A DNA stretch of 64,000 nt from assembly GCF_036924745.1 (NCBI RefSeq), contig NZ_JAZHSD010000001.1, forward strand, positions 7,439,001 to 7,503,000, read 5' to 3'. Both the position numbers and the translations under genes were made by a program. Positions 51,172 through 58,199 of this stretch are shown piece by piece. The notes under the pieces are model-generated. The model saw only the letters and a list, made by a program, of their open reading frames with translations. It searched no databases and was not told where the DNA came from. Numbering within the stretch: the stretch's first letter is position 1; each line of letters opens with the position of its first letter. This stretch comes from Bradyrhizobium sp. AZCC 1693 (GTDB lineage: Bacteria; Pseudomonadota; Alphaproteobacteria; Rhizobiales; Xanthobacteraceae).

Positions 51172-51600
51172 TCACGCGGGTGCCGGAGTACGTTTGAGCC
51201 GCGCCGGATAGGCGCATTCCGCCAGCGTCGTGGTGTCGAGTTCACGCATGAAGGCCTCGCGCGCGGCGGCGAGCCTTGCCTTCAGCCGGCAGCGCGGCAT
51301 CAGCACGCAATCGCCGCCATCCTCACGAAAACACTCCACCAGCGGCGGCCCTTCAAGCGCCCGCACCACTTCGCCGATCGTGATCGACTGGGCCGGGCGC
51401 GCAAGCGTGAAGCCGCCACCGGCGCCGCGCTGGGTCGAGATGAAGCCGCTATCGGCGAGGTCGCGCACCACCTTGGCCAGGTGGTTGCGGGAAATGTCGA
51501 GTTCGGCCGCCATTTCGCCGGTGGCGAACGACCGGCCCGGCTCGCCCGCCAGCCGCATCAGGGCGCGCAAGGCATAATCCGTGAACGACGTCAGGCGCAT
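51172..51600 (-). CDS. Rrf2-family regulator, NsrR-like
   Basis: 142 residues. MRLTSFTDYALRALMRLAG, AAELDISRNHLAKVVRDLAD and GFISTQRGAGGGFTLARPAQ form the winged helix. Three cysteines in VECFREDGGDC and VLMPRCRLKA are in the position of the NsrR [Fe-S] cluster that senses nitric oxide; spacing is C-x7-C-x5-C versus C-x5-C-x5-C in E. coli. It is divergent from a truncated haemoglobin, a standard NO-detoxification partner. Confidence 0.9.
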   Translation of the reverse strand: MRLTSFTDYALRALMRLAGEPGRSFATGEMAAELDISRNHLAKVVRDLADSGFISTQRGAGGGFTLARPAQSITIGEVVRALEGPPLVECFREDGGDCVLMPRCRLKARLAAAREAFMRELDTTTLAECAYPARLKRTPAPA

Positions 51601-51643
51601 GAGAGCCCTTTCAAAAGATCTGCTTGCAAAACATCTATAGCCG

Positions 51644-51674
51644 CCTAAATAGGTATTTGAAATACCTATTTAGG
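51644..51674. promoter_or_regulatory. 31-nt perfect palindrome, presumed NsrR operator
   Basis: The left arm is CCTAAATAGGTATTT, the right arm its exact complement, with a single G between them. It lies 43 bp upstream of the regulator start and 13 bp before the haemoglobin start, covering the divergent promoters. AT-rich palindromes containing AAATAGGTATTT-like half-sites are characteristic of Rrf2/NsrR binding. Confidence 0.85.
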
Positions 51675-51687
51675 GGCAGGCGAAGAA

Positions 51688-52158
51688 ATGGAAGCGATCG
51701 TGGCGGGGCCGGAGCGGCGTGAGCGGCTTACGGCCGAAATCATGGAGCGGACCGGCATTGACGAGGCGATGATCGAGCGCATGGTGCACGGCTTCTACGC
51801 GAGGGTTCGTGAGGATGCCGTGCTGGGACCGATCTTCGAGGTCCGGATCAGGGATTGGGAGCCGCATCTGAAGCAGATGTGCGCGTTCTGGTCGTCGGTC
51901 GCGCTGATGACGGGCCGCTACCACGGCACCCCGATGGCCAAGCATCTGCCGCTGCCGGTCGATGCCGGGCATTTCGACCGCTGGCTCGAGCTATTCGAGC
52001 AGACCGCCCGCGAGATCTGTCCGCCCCAGGCGGAAGCGCATTTCGTGGAACGGGCGCGGCGGATCGCAGCGAGCCTCGAACTCGGCATCGCCGGCGCCCA
52101 CGGCGTCATGCTCGGCAACGGCGAAAGATTTCGGTCCAATCAAACAGGAGCAGTGTGA
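51688..52158 (+). CDS. Group III truncated haemoglobin
   Basis: 156 residues. VHGFYARVREDAVLGPIFEV, DWEPHLKQMCAFWSSVALMT, GRYHGTPMAKHLPLPVDAGH and FDRWLELFEQTAREICPPQA carry the haem-pocket residues, with the proximal His in AGHFDRW and conserved Trp. Such globins oxidise NO or bind ligands. The gene is divergent from the NsrR-like regulator and overlaps the next small gene. Confidence 0.9.
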   Translation: MEAIVAGPERRERLTAEIMERTGIDEAMIERMVHGFYARVREDAVLGPIFEVRIRDWEPHLKQMCAFWSSVALMTGRYHGTPMAKHLPLPVDAGHFDRWLELFEQTAREICPPQAEAHFVERARRIAASLELGIAGAHGVMLGNGERFRSNQTGAV

Positions 52159-52292
52159 TGGCTTACCGTGCACATGTCGTGACGAACAAGGAGCAGGCCG
52201 ATCCGTATGCCGGCAGCAGCCTGGTGCCGATGCTCGTCATCGGGCTCGTGCTGACCTTTGCCGGGATGATCGCGGCGTTGGTGTTGAGCTGA
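52158..52292 (+). CDS. 44-residue membrane protein coupled to the truncated haemoglobin
   Basis: The start overlaps the haemoglobin stop (TGATG). M-A-Y-R-A-H-V-V-T-N-K then AGSSLVPMLVIGLVLTFAGM and a short C-terminal helix, giving one transmembrane segment. The overlap implies translational coupling. Its small size and position suggest an accessory role in NO handling. Confidence 0.7.
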   Translation: MAYRAHVVTNKEQADPYAGSSLVPMLVIGLVLTFAGMIAALVLS

Positions 52293-52333
52293 GGGGAAAC
52301 CCGGCCGCCACGAATGCCATCCTTCGCCCTCGT

Positions 52334-52420
52334 CATTGCGAGGAGCGAAGCGACGAAGCAATCCATCTATCCGTCATGCTGCGATATGGATTGCTTCGCT
52401 TCGCTCGCAATGACGGTTGA
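52334..52420. repeat. Palindromic repeat, GTCATTGCGAGGAGCGAAGCG type
   Basis: GTCATTGCGAGGAGCGAAGC with GACGAAGCAATCCAT and its inverse ATGGATTGCTTCGCTTCGCT, CGCAATGACGG form a long inverted repeat with a loop of about 16 nt. It is one of the most frequent Bradyrhizobium spacer repeats. Confidence 0.9.
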
Positions 52421-52423
52421 GGC

Positions 52424-52822
52424 CTACGCCGTCACCACACCACCGCTCTTGCGCATGCCGATATACTGCAGCTCGGCAAACACGCCGGTGGCGATCGCCT
52501 GCGCCACGACGACGATTTGACCCAGCAGGTTCGGGCTCACCGCACCCGAGAACAGCAGCGCGATGCTGCCCAGTGTCCACGCGGCATTTCCAACGATCAC
52601 GAGCAATACCAGCGCCTTCGGCACCGATGACCGCGTGGCGAGCCAGCCGACCAACGCCGTATAGGCGATCAGGAACAAGCCGGTCTCGCGCAGTAACGCT
52701 TCCGGCAGATTGAGGAAGGGTGCCAGCACGCCGGCGCCCAGCGTCAGCGCGACCGCTGCGACGCCGCTGAAGATGGCGTCGGCGAGGAGGGCGCGGCTCA
52801 GGAATGTGGACGGATGGATCAT
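52424..52822 (-). CDS. Uncharacterised four-helix membrane protein
   Basis: 132 residues with four membrane segments (ALLADAIFSGVAAVALTLGA, GLFLIAYTALVGWLATRSSV, ALVLLVIVGNAAWTLGSIAL, LLGQIVVVAQAIATGVFAEL). Similar small proteins are common and unassigned. It lies 43 bp downstream of the 52865-53086 gene on the same strand. Confidence 0.65.
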   Translation of the reverse strand: MIHPSTFLSRALLADAIFSGVAAVALTLGAGVLAPFLNLPEALLRETGLFLIAYTALVGWLATRSSVPKALVLLVIVGNAAWTLGSIALLFSGAVSPNLLGQIVVVAQAIATGVFAELQYIGMRKSGGVVTA

Positions 52823-52864
52823 GACAATTCTCCTTGGCTTGGGGGACTTTGGGCGAGACAGGGA

Positions 52865-53086
52865 TCAGCGCTGCAAGAGCGACCGGAGCTGACGCATCAG
52901 CCGCATCGGGCAGAGCGCCTTGCCGATCCTGTTCTCGATCGTCCGCACCCGCACGAACACGAAGACGCCGGTGTCGTGCACCACGGGTTCAGGCATGTTC
53001 AGCGAGCGCGCCAGCAACCAGGTGGCCAGATTGAGCGTCCACGGGATCGCCGCGGCGGCGATGCGAAAGAGGGTGAGTATCAGCAT
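52865..53086 (-). CDS. Uncharacterised 73-residue protein
   Basis: MLILTLFRIAAAAIPWTLNL starts with a hydrophobic helix. ATWLLARSLNMPEPVVHDTG and VFVFVRVRTIENRIGKALCP follow. It is preceded by AGGAGATGACC. No family recognised. It is divergent from the XRE regulator, sharing a control region. Confidence 0.6.
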   Translation of the reverse strand: MLILTLFRIAAAAIPWTLNLATWLLARSLNMPEPVVHDTGVFVFVRVRTIENRIGKALCPMRLMRQLRSLLQR

Positions 53087-53133
53087 CGGTCATCTCCTGT
53101 GCCCCAGGATGACCCGGCCCGTGACCTGTTTCG

Positions 53134-53150
53134 ATTACCTCGGACGTAAT
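53134..53150. promoter_or_regulatory. Palindrome between divergent genes (possible XRE operator)
   Basis: ATTACCTCGGACGTAAT: ATTAC and GTAAT arms around a 7-nt centre, 36 bp before the XRE gene start and 48 bp before the start of the minus-strand gene. The spacing suits a dimeric regulator. Confidence 0.5.
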
Positions 53151-53185
53151 GGAATGGGTGAAATTCGCATGGTAGGTTTTCCACC

Positions 53186-54010
53186 ATGAACGCACATGCT
53201 GCCACGGCGCGAGCCGAACGAACCCAACCCGTCCATATCGGCGATCACCTGCGCGAATGGCGCCAGCGCCGCCATCTGAGCCAGCTCGATCTGGCCGGAG
53301 ACGCCGAGATATCCGCGCGCCACCTCAGTTTTGTCGAAACCGGCCGCGCCGCGCCGTCGCGGGAAATGGTGCTGAAGCTCGCCGAGCGATTGGAGGTTCC
53401 CTTGCGTGAACGCAACGTGCTCCTGGTCGCGGCGGGCTTTGCGCCTGCCTTTCCGCAGCGCTCGCTCGACGATCCCGCGCTCAAATCGGCGCGGCAGGCC
53501 ATCGACCTCGTCCTCAAGGCGCATGAGCCCAATCCGGCACTGGCCTATGACCGGCACTGGAATCTGGTGACGGCCAACCGCATGGTGGCGCCGCTGCTCG
53601 AAGGCATCCCGCCGCATCTGCTCGGGCAGCCCTTCAACATTCTGCGGCTCGCCTTTCACCCGGAGGGGCTCGCGCCGCGCACGGTCAATCTCGCCGAATG
53701 GAGCGCGCATCTGCTGGAGCGACTGCATCGGCAGTGCGAGGCGACGGCCGATCCCGAATTGCTGAAGCTGTATCAGGAACTGAAGGCCTATCGGATGCCG
53801 GCGCGCTCGGGTCCTATCTCGGCGGACAATGTCGCGATCCCCTTCAAGCTGCGAAGCGCGGGCGGCGAGGTGCTGAGCTTCATCTCCACCACCATGGTGT
53901 TCGGCACGCCGGTCGACATCACGCTGCAGGAGCTGGCGCTGGAGACGTTCTTCCCCGCCGACGACCTGACCGCCGAGCGGATGCGGCAGATGGCGGCGGA
54001 GCTGACTTGA
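53186..54010 (+). CDS. XRE-family regulator with MmyB-like ligand-binding domain
   Basis: 274 residues. The N-terminal helix-turn-helix is LREWRQRRHLSQLDLAGDAE, ISARHLSFVETGRAAPSREM. The rest (PNPALAYDRHWNLVTANRMV, FNILRLAFHPEGLAPRTVNL, GPISADNVAIPFKLRSAGGE) is the PAS-like MmyB domain that binds fatty acids in some homologues. Likely targets are the neighbouring divergent gene pair or an unlinked gene. Confidence 0.88.
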   Translation: MNAHAATARAERTQPVHIGDHLREWRQRRHLSQLDLAGDAEISARHLSFVETGRAAPSREMVLKLAERLEVPLRERNVLLVAAGFAPAFPQRSLDDPALKSARQAIDLVLKAHEPNPALAYDRHWNLVTANRMVAPLLEGIPPHLLGQPFNILRLAFHPEGLAPRTVNLAEWSAHLLERLHRQCEATADPELLKLYQELKAYRMPARSGPISADNVAIPFKLRSAGGEVLSFISTTMVFGTPVDITLQELALETFFPADDLTAERMRQMAAELT

Positions 54011-54399
54011 TGAGTAGAATGGGTGGAGCGAAGCAATACCGATCCGCGTCATAAGATTCGCTCTACCATCTACATACTCGCAGTTTATACCGACCCACTT
54101 CTCGCTCGACCCCGCGTCATCAGCGCCGTGGTCGCGCTGCCCTGCAGCATATCCGCTGACCACGGCGCGCCCGCCTGTTCGGCGGCGCGAAACAGGGGCC
54201 ATGCGGCCTGAAAATGGCGGTCATTGCAGGCTCCGTGGTTGAATCGATGCGGGATTTCTAGGCAGCCCTGGCCACCGCCACAATAACCGCGGAGGTTATG
54301 TGATGTGAGACATGCGGTTAGCGGTCTTGTGCGGCGGCCCATTCGGCTTACTTTGCGGGCATCATTTTTGAGCCTCTAATGAGCCCTGAGGAGACCCCG
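54011..54399. other. Gene-poor stretch before the DsbA-family gene
   Basis: 389 bp. At the left is GTAGAATGGGTGGAGCGAAG, part of a Bradyrhizobium repeat. Around 54110-54220 a minus-strand frame reads FQAAWPLFRAAEQAGAPWSA, which looks protein-like but has no start signal and loses sense upstream; it may be a decayed gene end. No RNA gene is visible. Confidence 0.4.
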
Positions 54400-55065
54400 A
54401 TGAGCACCTTAAAGCCCCTCAAGATCGACATCGTCTCCGACGTGGTCTGCCCCTGGTGCTACATCGGAAAACGCCGGATCGAGAATGCGCTGGCGCTGGT
54501 GCCTGATGTTCCCGTCGAAGTGCGCTGGCGGCCGTTCTTCCTCAATTCCTGGGTACCGCGCGAGGGCATCAGCCGCGACGAATATCTCACCGCCAAATTC
54601 GGCTCGGTCGAAGCCTACAAGGGCATCGCCGGCCGCGTCGTGGCGGCTGCGGGCGAGGAGGGGCTGACCTACCGCCCCGAACTGGTAAAGCGCCAACCCA
54701 ACACCATCGATTGTCACCGCCTGATCCATTGGGCGGACGCGCAGGGCAAATCCGCCGAGATGAAGCAGCGCCTGATGGAATTGTATTTCCGCGATGGCGG
54801 CGATCTGACCGACGTGAACGTGCTGGTGCAGGCCGCAGCCGATGTCGGCCTCGATAGCGACGACGTCCGCAAGCGTCTCGCAACCGATGAGGATGTCGCG
54901 CTGATCTCCAGCCAGGCGCAGGAGGCTTCCGACAAGGGCATTTCGGGCGTGCCGACTTTCGTGTTCGCGCAGAAATACGCCGTCTCCGGTGCGCAGCCTG
55001 CCGAGCAGCTCGCCCGCGCCATCCGTCAGGTGTCCGGCGAGATCAACGCGCAGGCTGCGGAGTAG
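54400..55065 (+). CDS. DsbA-family oxidoreductase, FrnE-like
   Basis: 221 residues from the ATG at 54400, preceded by GAGGAGACCCCG. KIDIVSDVVCPWCYIGKRRI holds the CPWC redox motif, and RRPFFLNSW-like and KRQPNTIDCHRLIHWADAQG segments and KGISGVPTFVFAQKYAVSGA match the FrnE / 2-hydroxychromene-2-carboxylate isomerase-like DsbA group. There is no signal peptide, so it acts in the cytoplasm. Confidence 0.92.
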   Translation: MSTLKPLKIDIVSDVVCPWCYIGKRRIENALALVPDVPVEVRWRPFFLNSWVPREGISRDEYLTAKFGSVEAYKGIAGRVVAAAGEEGLTYRPELVKRQPNTIDCHRLIHWADAQGKSAEMKQRLMELYFRDGGDLTDVNVLVQAAADVGLDSDDVRKRLATDEDVALISSQAQEASDKGISGVPTFVFAQKYAVSGAQPAEQLARAIRQVSGEINAQAAE

Positions 55066-55078
55066 AGCGCGGCTGGTT

Positions 55079-55165
55079 CGCCCGGCCTTGTGCCGGGCAT
55101 CCACGTCCTGACCACGGGTGCGGCAAGAAAGTCGTGGATGGCCGGGTCAAGCCCGGCCATGACGA
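55079..55165. repeat. Palindromic repeat, GTCATGGCCGGGCTTGACC type (copy 2)
   Basis: TCGCCCGGCCTTGTGCCGGG, CATCCACGTCCTG and AAGTCGTGGATGGCCGGGTC, AAGCCCGGCCATGACGA form the inverted arms. It is related to 38903-38993. It separates two same-strand genes. Confidence 0.88.
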
Positions 55166-55206
55166 TCGGACGAAATCATCGGCACAAGAAACCTTGGGGA
55201 GGCGTC

Positions 55207-55845
55207 ATGATCTATGAACTGCGCACCTACACCGTAAAGCCCGGCACGCTAGGCGACATGATCAAGGCCGCGAGCACGATATCGCGTGACATCCGCAAGG
55301 ACGATTACGGCAAGCTCGAAGGCTATTGGTCGACCGAGATCGGGCCGCTCAATCAGGTCCTGCACATGTGGAGCTACAACAGTTTCGACGAGCGCACGCG
55401 GATGCGGGCGGAGCTTGCGAAGAACCCGCGCTGGACCGGCGAGTATGTGCCGCTGATCCGCCCCTTGCTGGTGCGTCAGGACGTCCGCCTGATGAACGCG
55501 GTGCGGCCGCCGGTTGCGCCGGCATCGGCGGGCAATGTCTACGAACTCCGCAACTATCGCGGCAAGCCTGCCGGTGGCCTCAAGCTGTGGCTCGATGCAT
55601 TCACTGCGGTGCTGCCGGAGCGCGAGAAATATTCAAAGATCGTAGGCCTGTGGACGACCGAGGCGGGGCAGCCGAACGAGGCCTGCCACATCTGGGCCTA
55701 TCCCAGCCTGAACGCCCGCGCCGAAGCGCGCGGCAACGCGATGAAGGATCCGGCCTGGCAGGAATTCCTCGGCAAGGGCCCGGGCTTCCTCGAGGAAATG
55801 CACTCGACCATCATGCTGCCGGCGCCGCATTCGCCGCTGCAGTGA
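55207..55845 (+). CDS. NIPSNAP-family protein (duplicated domain)
   Basis: 212 residues. Two NIPSNAP (dimeric alpha/beta-barrel) units: MIYELRTYTVKPGTLGDMIK with YWSTEIGPLNQVLHMWSYNS, and NVYELRNYRGKPAGGLKLWL with GLWTTEAGQPNEACHIWAYP. GGGGAGGCGTC precedes the start. Bacterial members are usually of unknown function; the fold is shared with monooxygenases of quinone type. Confidence 0.9.
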   Translation: MIYELRTYTVKPGTLGDMIKAASTISRDIRKDDYGKLEGYWSTEIGPLNQVLHMWSYNSFDERTRMRAELAKNPRWTGEYVPLIRPLLVRQDVRLMNAVRPPVAPASAGNVYELRNYRGKPAGGLKLWLDAFTAVLPEREKYSKIVGLWTTEAGQPNEACHIWAYPSLNARAEARGNAMKDPAWQEFLGKGPGFLEEMHSTIMLPAPHSPLQ

Positions 55846-55884
55846 AGTTTTGATGTAGCCCCGTTGGCTCATCAAGGCTTCAGG

Positions 55885-56829
55885 TCACGCGCCTTTCAGA
55901 TAATAATTCGCGCGCTTGCCGAGCGCGATCCGCCGCAGCACGCGGCGCATCGCCATCGAGGCGCGCAGCGGCTTGATGGTCAACGTGACGGAGCGATAAA
56001 ACGCGAGCTTCAGCGTATCGAGCACCGGCTGTTTGCCGGGAGGCTGCTGCGGCAGGCCGATGCCGCGAAGCATCGAATTGAAGAAGTGCAGATCGTTCAG
56101 CCGCCGCACTTCGCGCGTCTTCCAGGTGATCGCCATCGAGATCGAGAACGAGCCTGATGTCCGCACCCAGTGCGGCCACTGATACGGTACGTAGCAGCCG
56201 TCGCCGGCGAACAAATGGAATTCGTTGCCGCGCGGCGCAAAGCTCTCGTCGTATTTCAGGTTGCGATGCTTGGTCATCGAGCGCTCGATCTCGTCGTCAC
56301 TGACGATCGAGCGGTCGGCATTGTCGAAGATCGTGAAGAATTTTTCCCCGTGGATGTGGACGAAGAAATTGTCTTCGCTGTCGAGATGGAACGGCGTGGT
56401 CGAGTTCGGCGAGGATACGAACAGAAAACCCTCGACCTGCTCGAAGCCGGCATCGAGCAGGCTGTTGAAACCGCGGGCGCGGGCGACCGACAGCAGGGTG
56501 TCGTCCAGCAGCGATCGATACTCCGGCGAGTTCTCGACGCGCTTGAGCACCATCCAGGCGCCAGCGGTTTCGATGCTCTTCACCACTTCGACCGGATCGA
56601 GATCGACGGAGGGAATGGCGTCCGGATCCTGGCTGATTGCGACCTTGCCGGAATTGTACTCGATCAGGTCGCGCGGCAATTCGGCGGCGAGCTGCGCGAT
56701 ACGCGGCAGCGTCAGCAGCGGATGGCCGGCGAGCTTGTGATGGATCGCAAACGGCTTGAGCGGAAAGTCGCGACGAAGCGCGTCATGATCGGCCGCAATC
56801 ACGGGCGCGATGGCGGTGAGCGTATTCAT
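55885..56829 (-). CDS. JmjC/cupin-8-like protein
   Basis: 314 residues. The metal site fits the cupin_8/JmjC fold: TTPFHLDSEDNFFVHIHG (HxD) and CYVPYQWPHWVRTSGSFSIS (distal His). These are Fe(II)/2-oxoglutarate oxygenase-like proteins, often hydroxylating amino-acid side chains. The C-terminal 70 residues are basic (SVTLTIKPLRASMAMRRVL). The gene starts on the base after the acyltransferase gene ends, so the pair is translationally linked. Confidence 0.8.
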   Translation of the reverse strand: MNTLTAIAPVIAADHDALRRDFPLKPFAIHHKLAGHPLLTLPRIAQLAAELPRDLIEYNSGKVAISQDPDAIPSVDLDPVEVVKSIETAGAWMVLKRVENSPEYRSLLDDTLLSVARARGFNSLLDAGFEQVEGFLFVSSPNSTTPFHLDSEDNFFVHIHGEKFFTIFDNADRSIVSDDEIERSMTKHRNLKYDESFAPRGNEFHLFAGDGCYVPYQWPHWVRTSGSFSISMAITWKTREVRRLNDLHFFNSMLRGIGLPQQPPGKQPVLDTLKLAFYRSVTLTIKPLRASMAMRRVLRRIALGKRANYYLKGA

Positions 56830-58098
56830 TCAGGATTTATCCTGCCGTGCTCTGACGAAATGAACGATGCGGCGTACCGGCTCGCGGATCGCGCCGCGCA
56901 AGCCCAGCGCGGCGCGGATCAGCGACACAACCGGATCGCCCCGCCGCAGCGGGATCAAGACATCGCCGATCGCAAGGCGTCCGCGCCAGATCGGGTTGAT
57001 CATGGGATGGTCGGGGGCGGCGGTGGAATCGACCAGGCGAATGGCCGGATCCGCGCAGAGATACCGGGTCAATTCCAGCGTCAGCTGCACGCCGGGCGAA
57101 AATTTTGCAAAGCACTCGTCGACGCCGAGCTTGAAGTAGAAGGCGCGGTCGTGATGACGCAGCACGATTGCCGCGGCCACCGGCGTTTCGCCGGCCCGCA
57201 ACGTCACGATCTCGCACTGGCCGGTCTCGGCCAGCGCCGAGGTAGCGCGACGGATGAAGGCCGCGTCGCCGTCGTCCTGGCTGAGCGCGGTGCCGCGCTG
57301 GCCCTTCCAGCCGCTGGCCTCCAGCACCAGGAATGGTTCAATCGCGGCGGCGACGTCAGCAGGCGTCCGCGCCACGTCGAAGTTGATCGCGCCGTGTTCG
57401 GCCAGGCGATTGCGCTGACGGCGCAGTTCTTTCAGTTTCTTCGCGCCCAGCGCCTCGCGCAGCACTTCGTCGGCGTCACCGGTAGCGTCAAGGCAGGCGC
57501 GGACATGCGATTGCAGCACCACGGGCTGCATGCGGCTGCGGTGCAGCACGTCGGCAAAGGCCTTCATGGCCGCGCCGTCAAGCGAGGTGGCGCGGAAGAT
57601 CAGCGCGTGTGCGCCGGCCCGGCGAGCCTGCTGCAGAATGCCGGTGACCGCTTCCTCCGCCATGTCGCGGTCGAGCAGCGGCGTGCAGAGTGTGCCGTAG
57701 GGATCGGCGCTGACCAAAGCGGGCAGCGGGATTTTGTAGGCGCGCCACATCGAGATCACAGGCACCAGGCCGATCAGGGTGGAAGCATCGCGCCACGCAC
57801 CGAGCGCGTCGGTGTCGCCGCGGCCCCGCACCGAAGCGTTCACCGCCAATTCCCATTCGGGCAGATAATAGCCGTTCGGCTCGGCGGCGCGTGTCGAGAG
57901 TGCGAGCCATTGGCCTGCGGAAACGCCGGCGAGCGGCGTCAGCGCCCCGCCGGCGCCTGGCGCGTGTACGTTCGCGTCCTTGCTCGATGCACGACGAGCC
58001 GTCGATGTGTCGGCAATGTCAGCCACTTCCCCGAATCCCCGTTCGCGATTTATGTGGCCGACGGCGCCATGAGGGTGCCATCTGACCATCGCGTTCAC
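56830..58098 (-). CDS. GNAT-type acyltransferase (BioF2-like/CelD family)
   Basis: 422 residues. TRAAEPNGYYLPEWELAVNA, LRRQRNRLAEHGAINFDVAR, FLVLEASGWKGQRGTALSQD and ETPVAAAIVLRHHDRAFYFK, PMINPIWRGRLAIGD match the FemAB/CelD-like GNAT fold, which transfers acyl or aminoacyl groups in envelope polymer synthesis. It lies directly upstream of the JmjC-like gene. The first 60 residues are poorly conserved; an internal start is possible. Confidence 0.8.
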   Translation of the reverse strand: MNAMVRWHPHGAVGHINRERGFGEVADIADTSTARRASSKDANVHAPGAGGALTPLAGVSAGQWLALSTRAAEPNGYYLPEWELAVNASVRGRGDTDALGAWRDASTLIGLVPVISMWRAYKIPLPALVSADPYGTLCTPLLDRDMAEEAVTGILQQARRAGAHALIFRATSLDGAAMKAFADVLHRSRMQPVVLQSHVRACLDATGDADEVLREALGAKKLKELRRQRNRLAEHGAINFDVARTPADVAAAIEPFLVLEASGWKGQRGTALSQDDGDAAFIRRATSALAETGQCEIVTLRAGETPVAAAIVLRHHDRAFYFKLGVDECFAKFSPGVQLTLELTRYLCADPAIRLVDSTAAPDHPMINPIWRGRLAIGDVLIPLRRGDPVVSLIRAALGLRGAIREPVRRIVHFVRARQDKS

Positions 58099-58199
58099 GG
58101 GGCAACGCTATCGGACAGAGGTGGAAAATACCGTTGTCGCGAAGCCCGGATTTGAGCGGTCGCGTTAACGGATCGTTCAGCCTGATCAGGCCTCAGCCG

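Noticed and set aside
54085..54342. An 85-codon minus-strand frame before the DsbA-family gene.
   Set aside because: It has no ribosome-binding site or family match; only the last 40 residues look protein-like, so it is described as a possible remnant in the region entry.
56170..58155. A 661-codon plus-strand open frame antisense to the acyltransferase and JmjC-like genes.
   Set aside because: The minus-strand genes have recognisable motifs and end-to-start linkage; the plus-strand product has no domain and the composition of a shadow.
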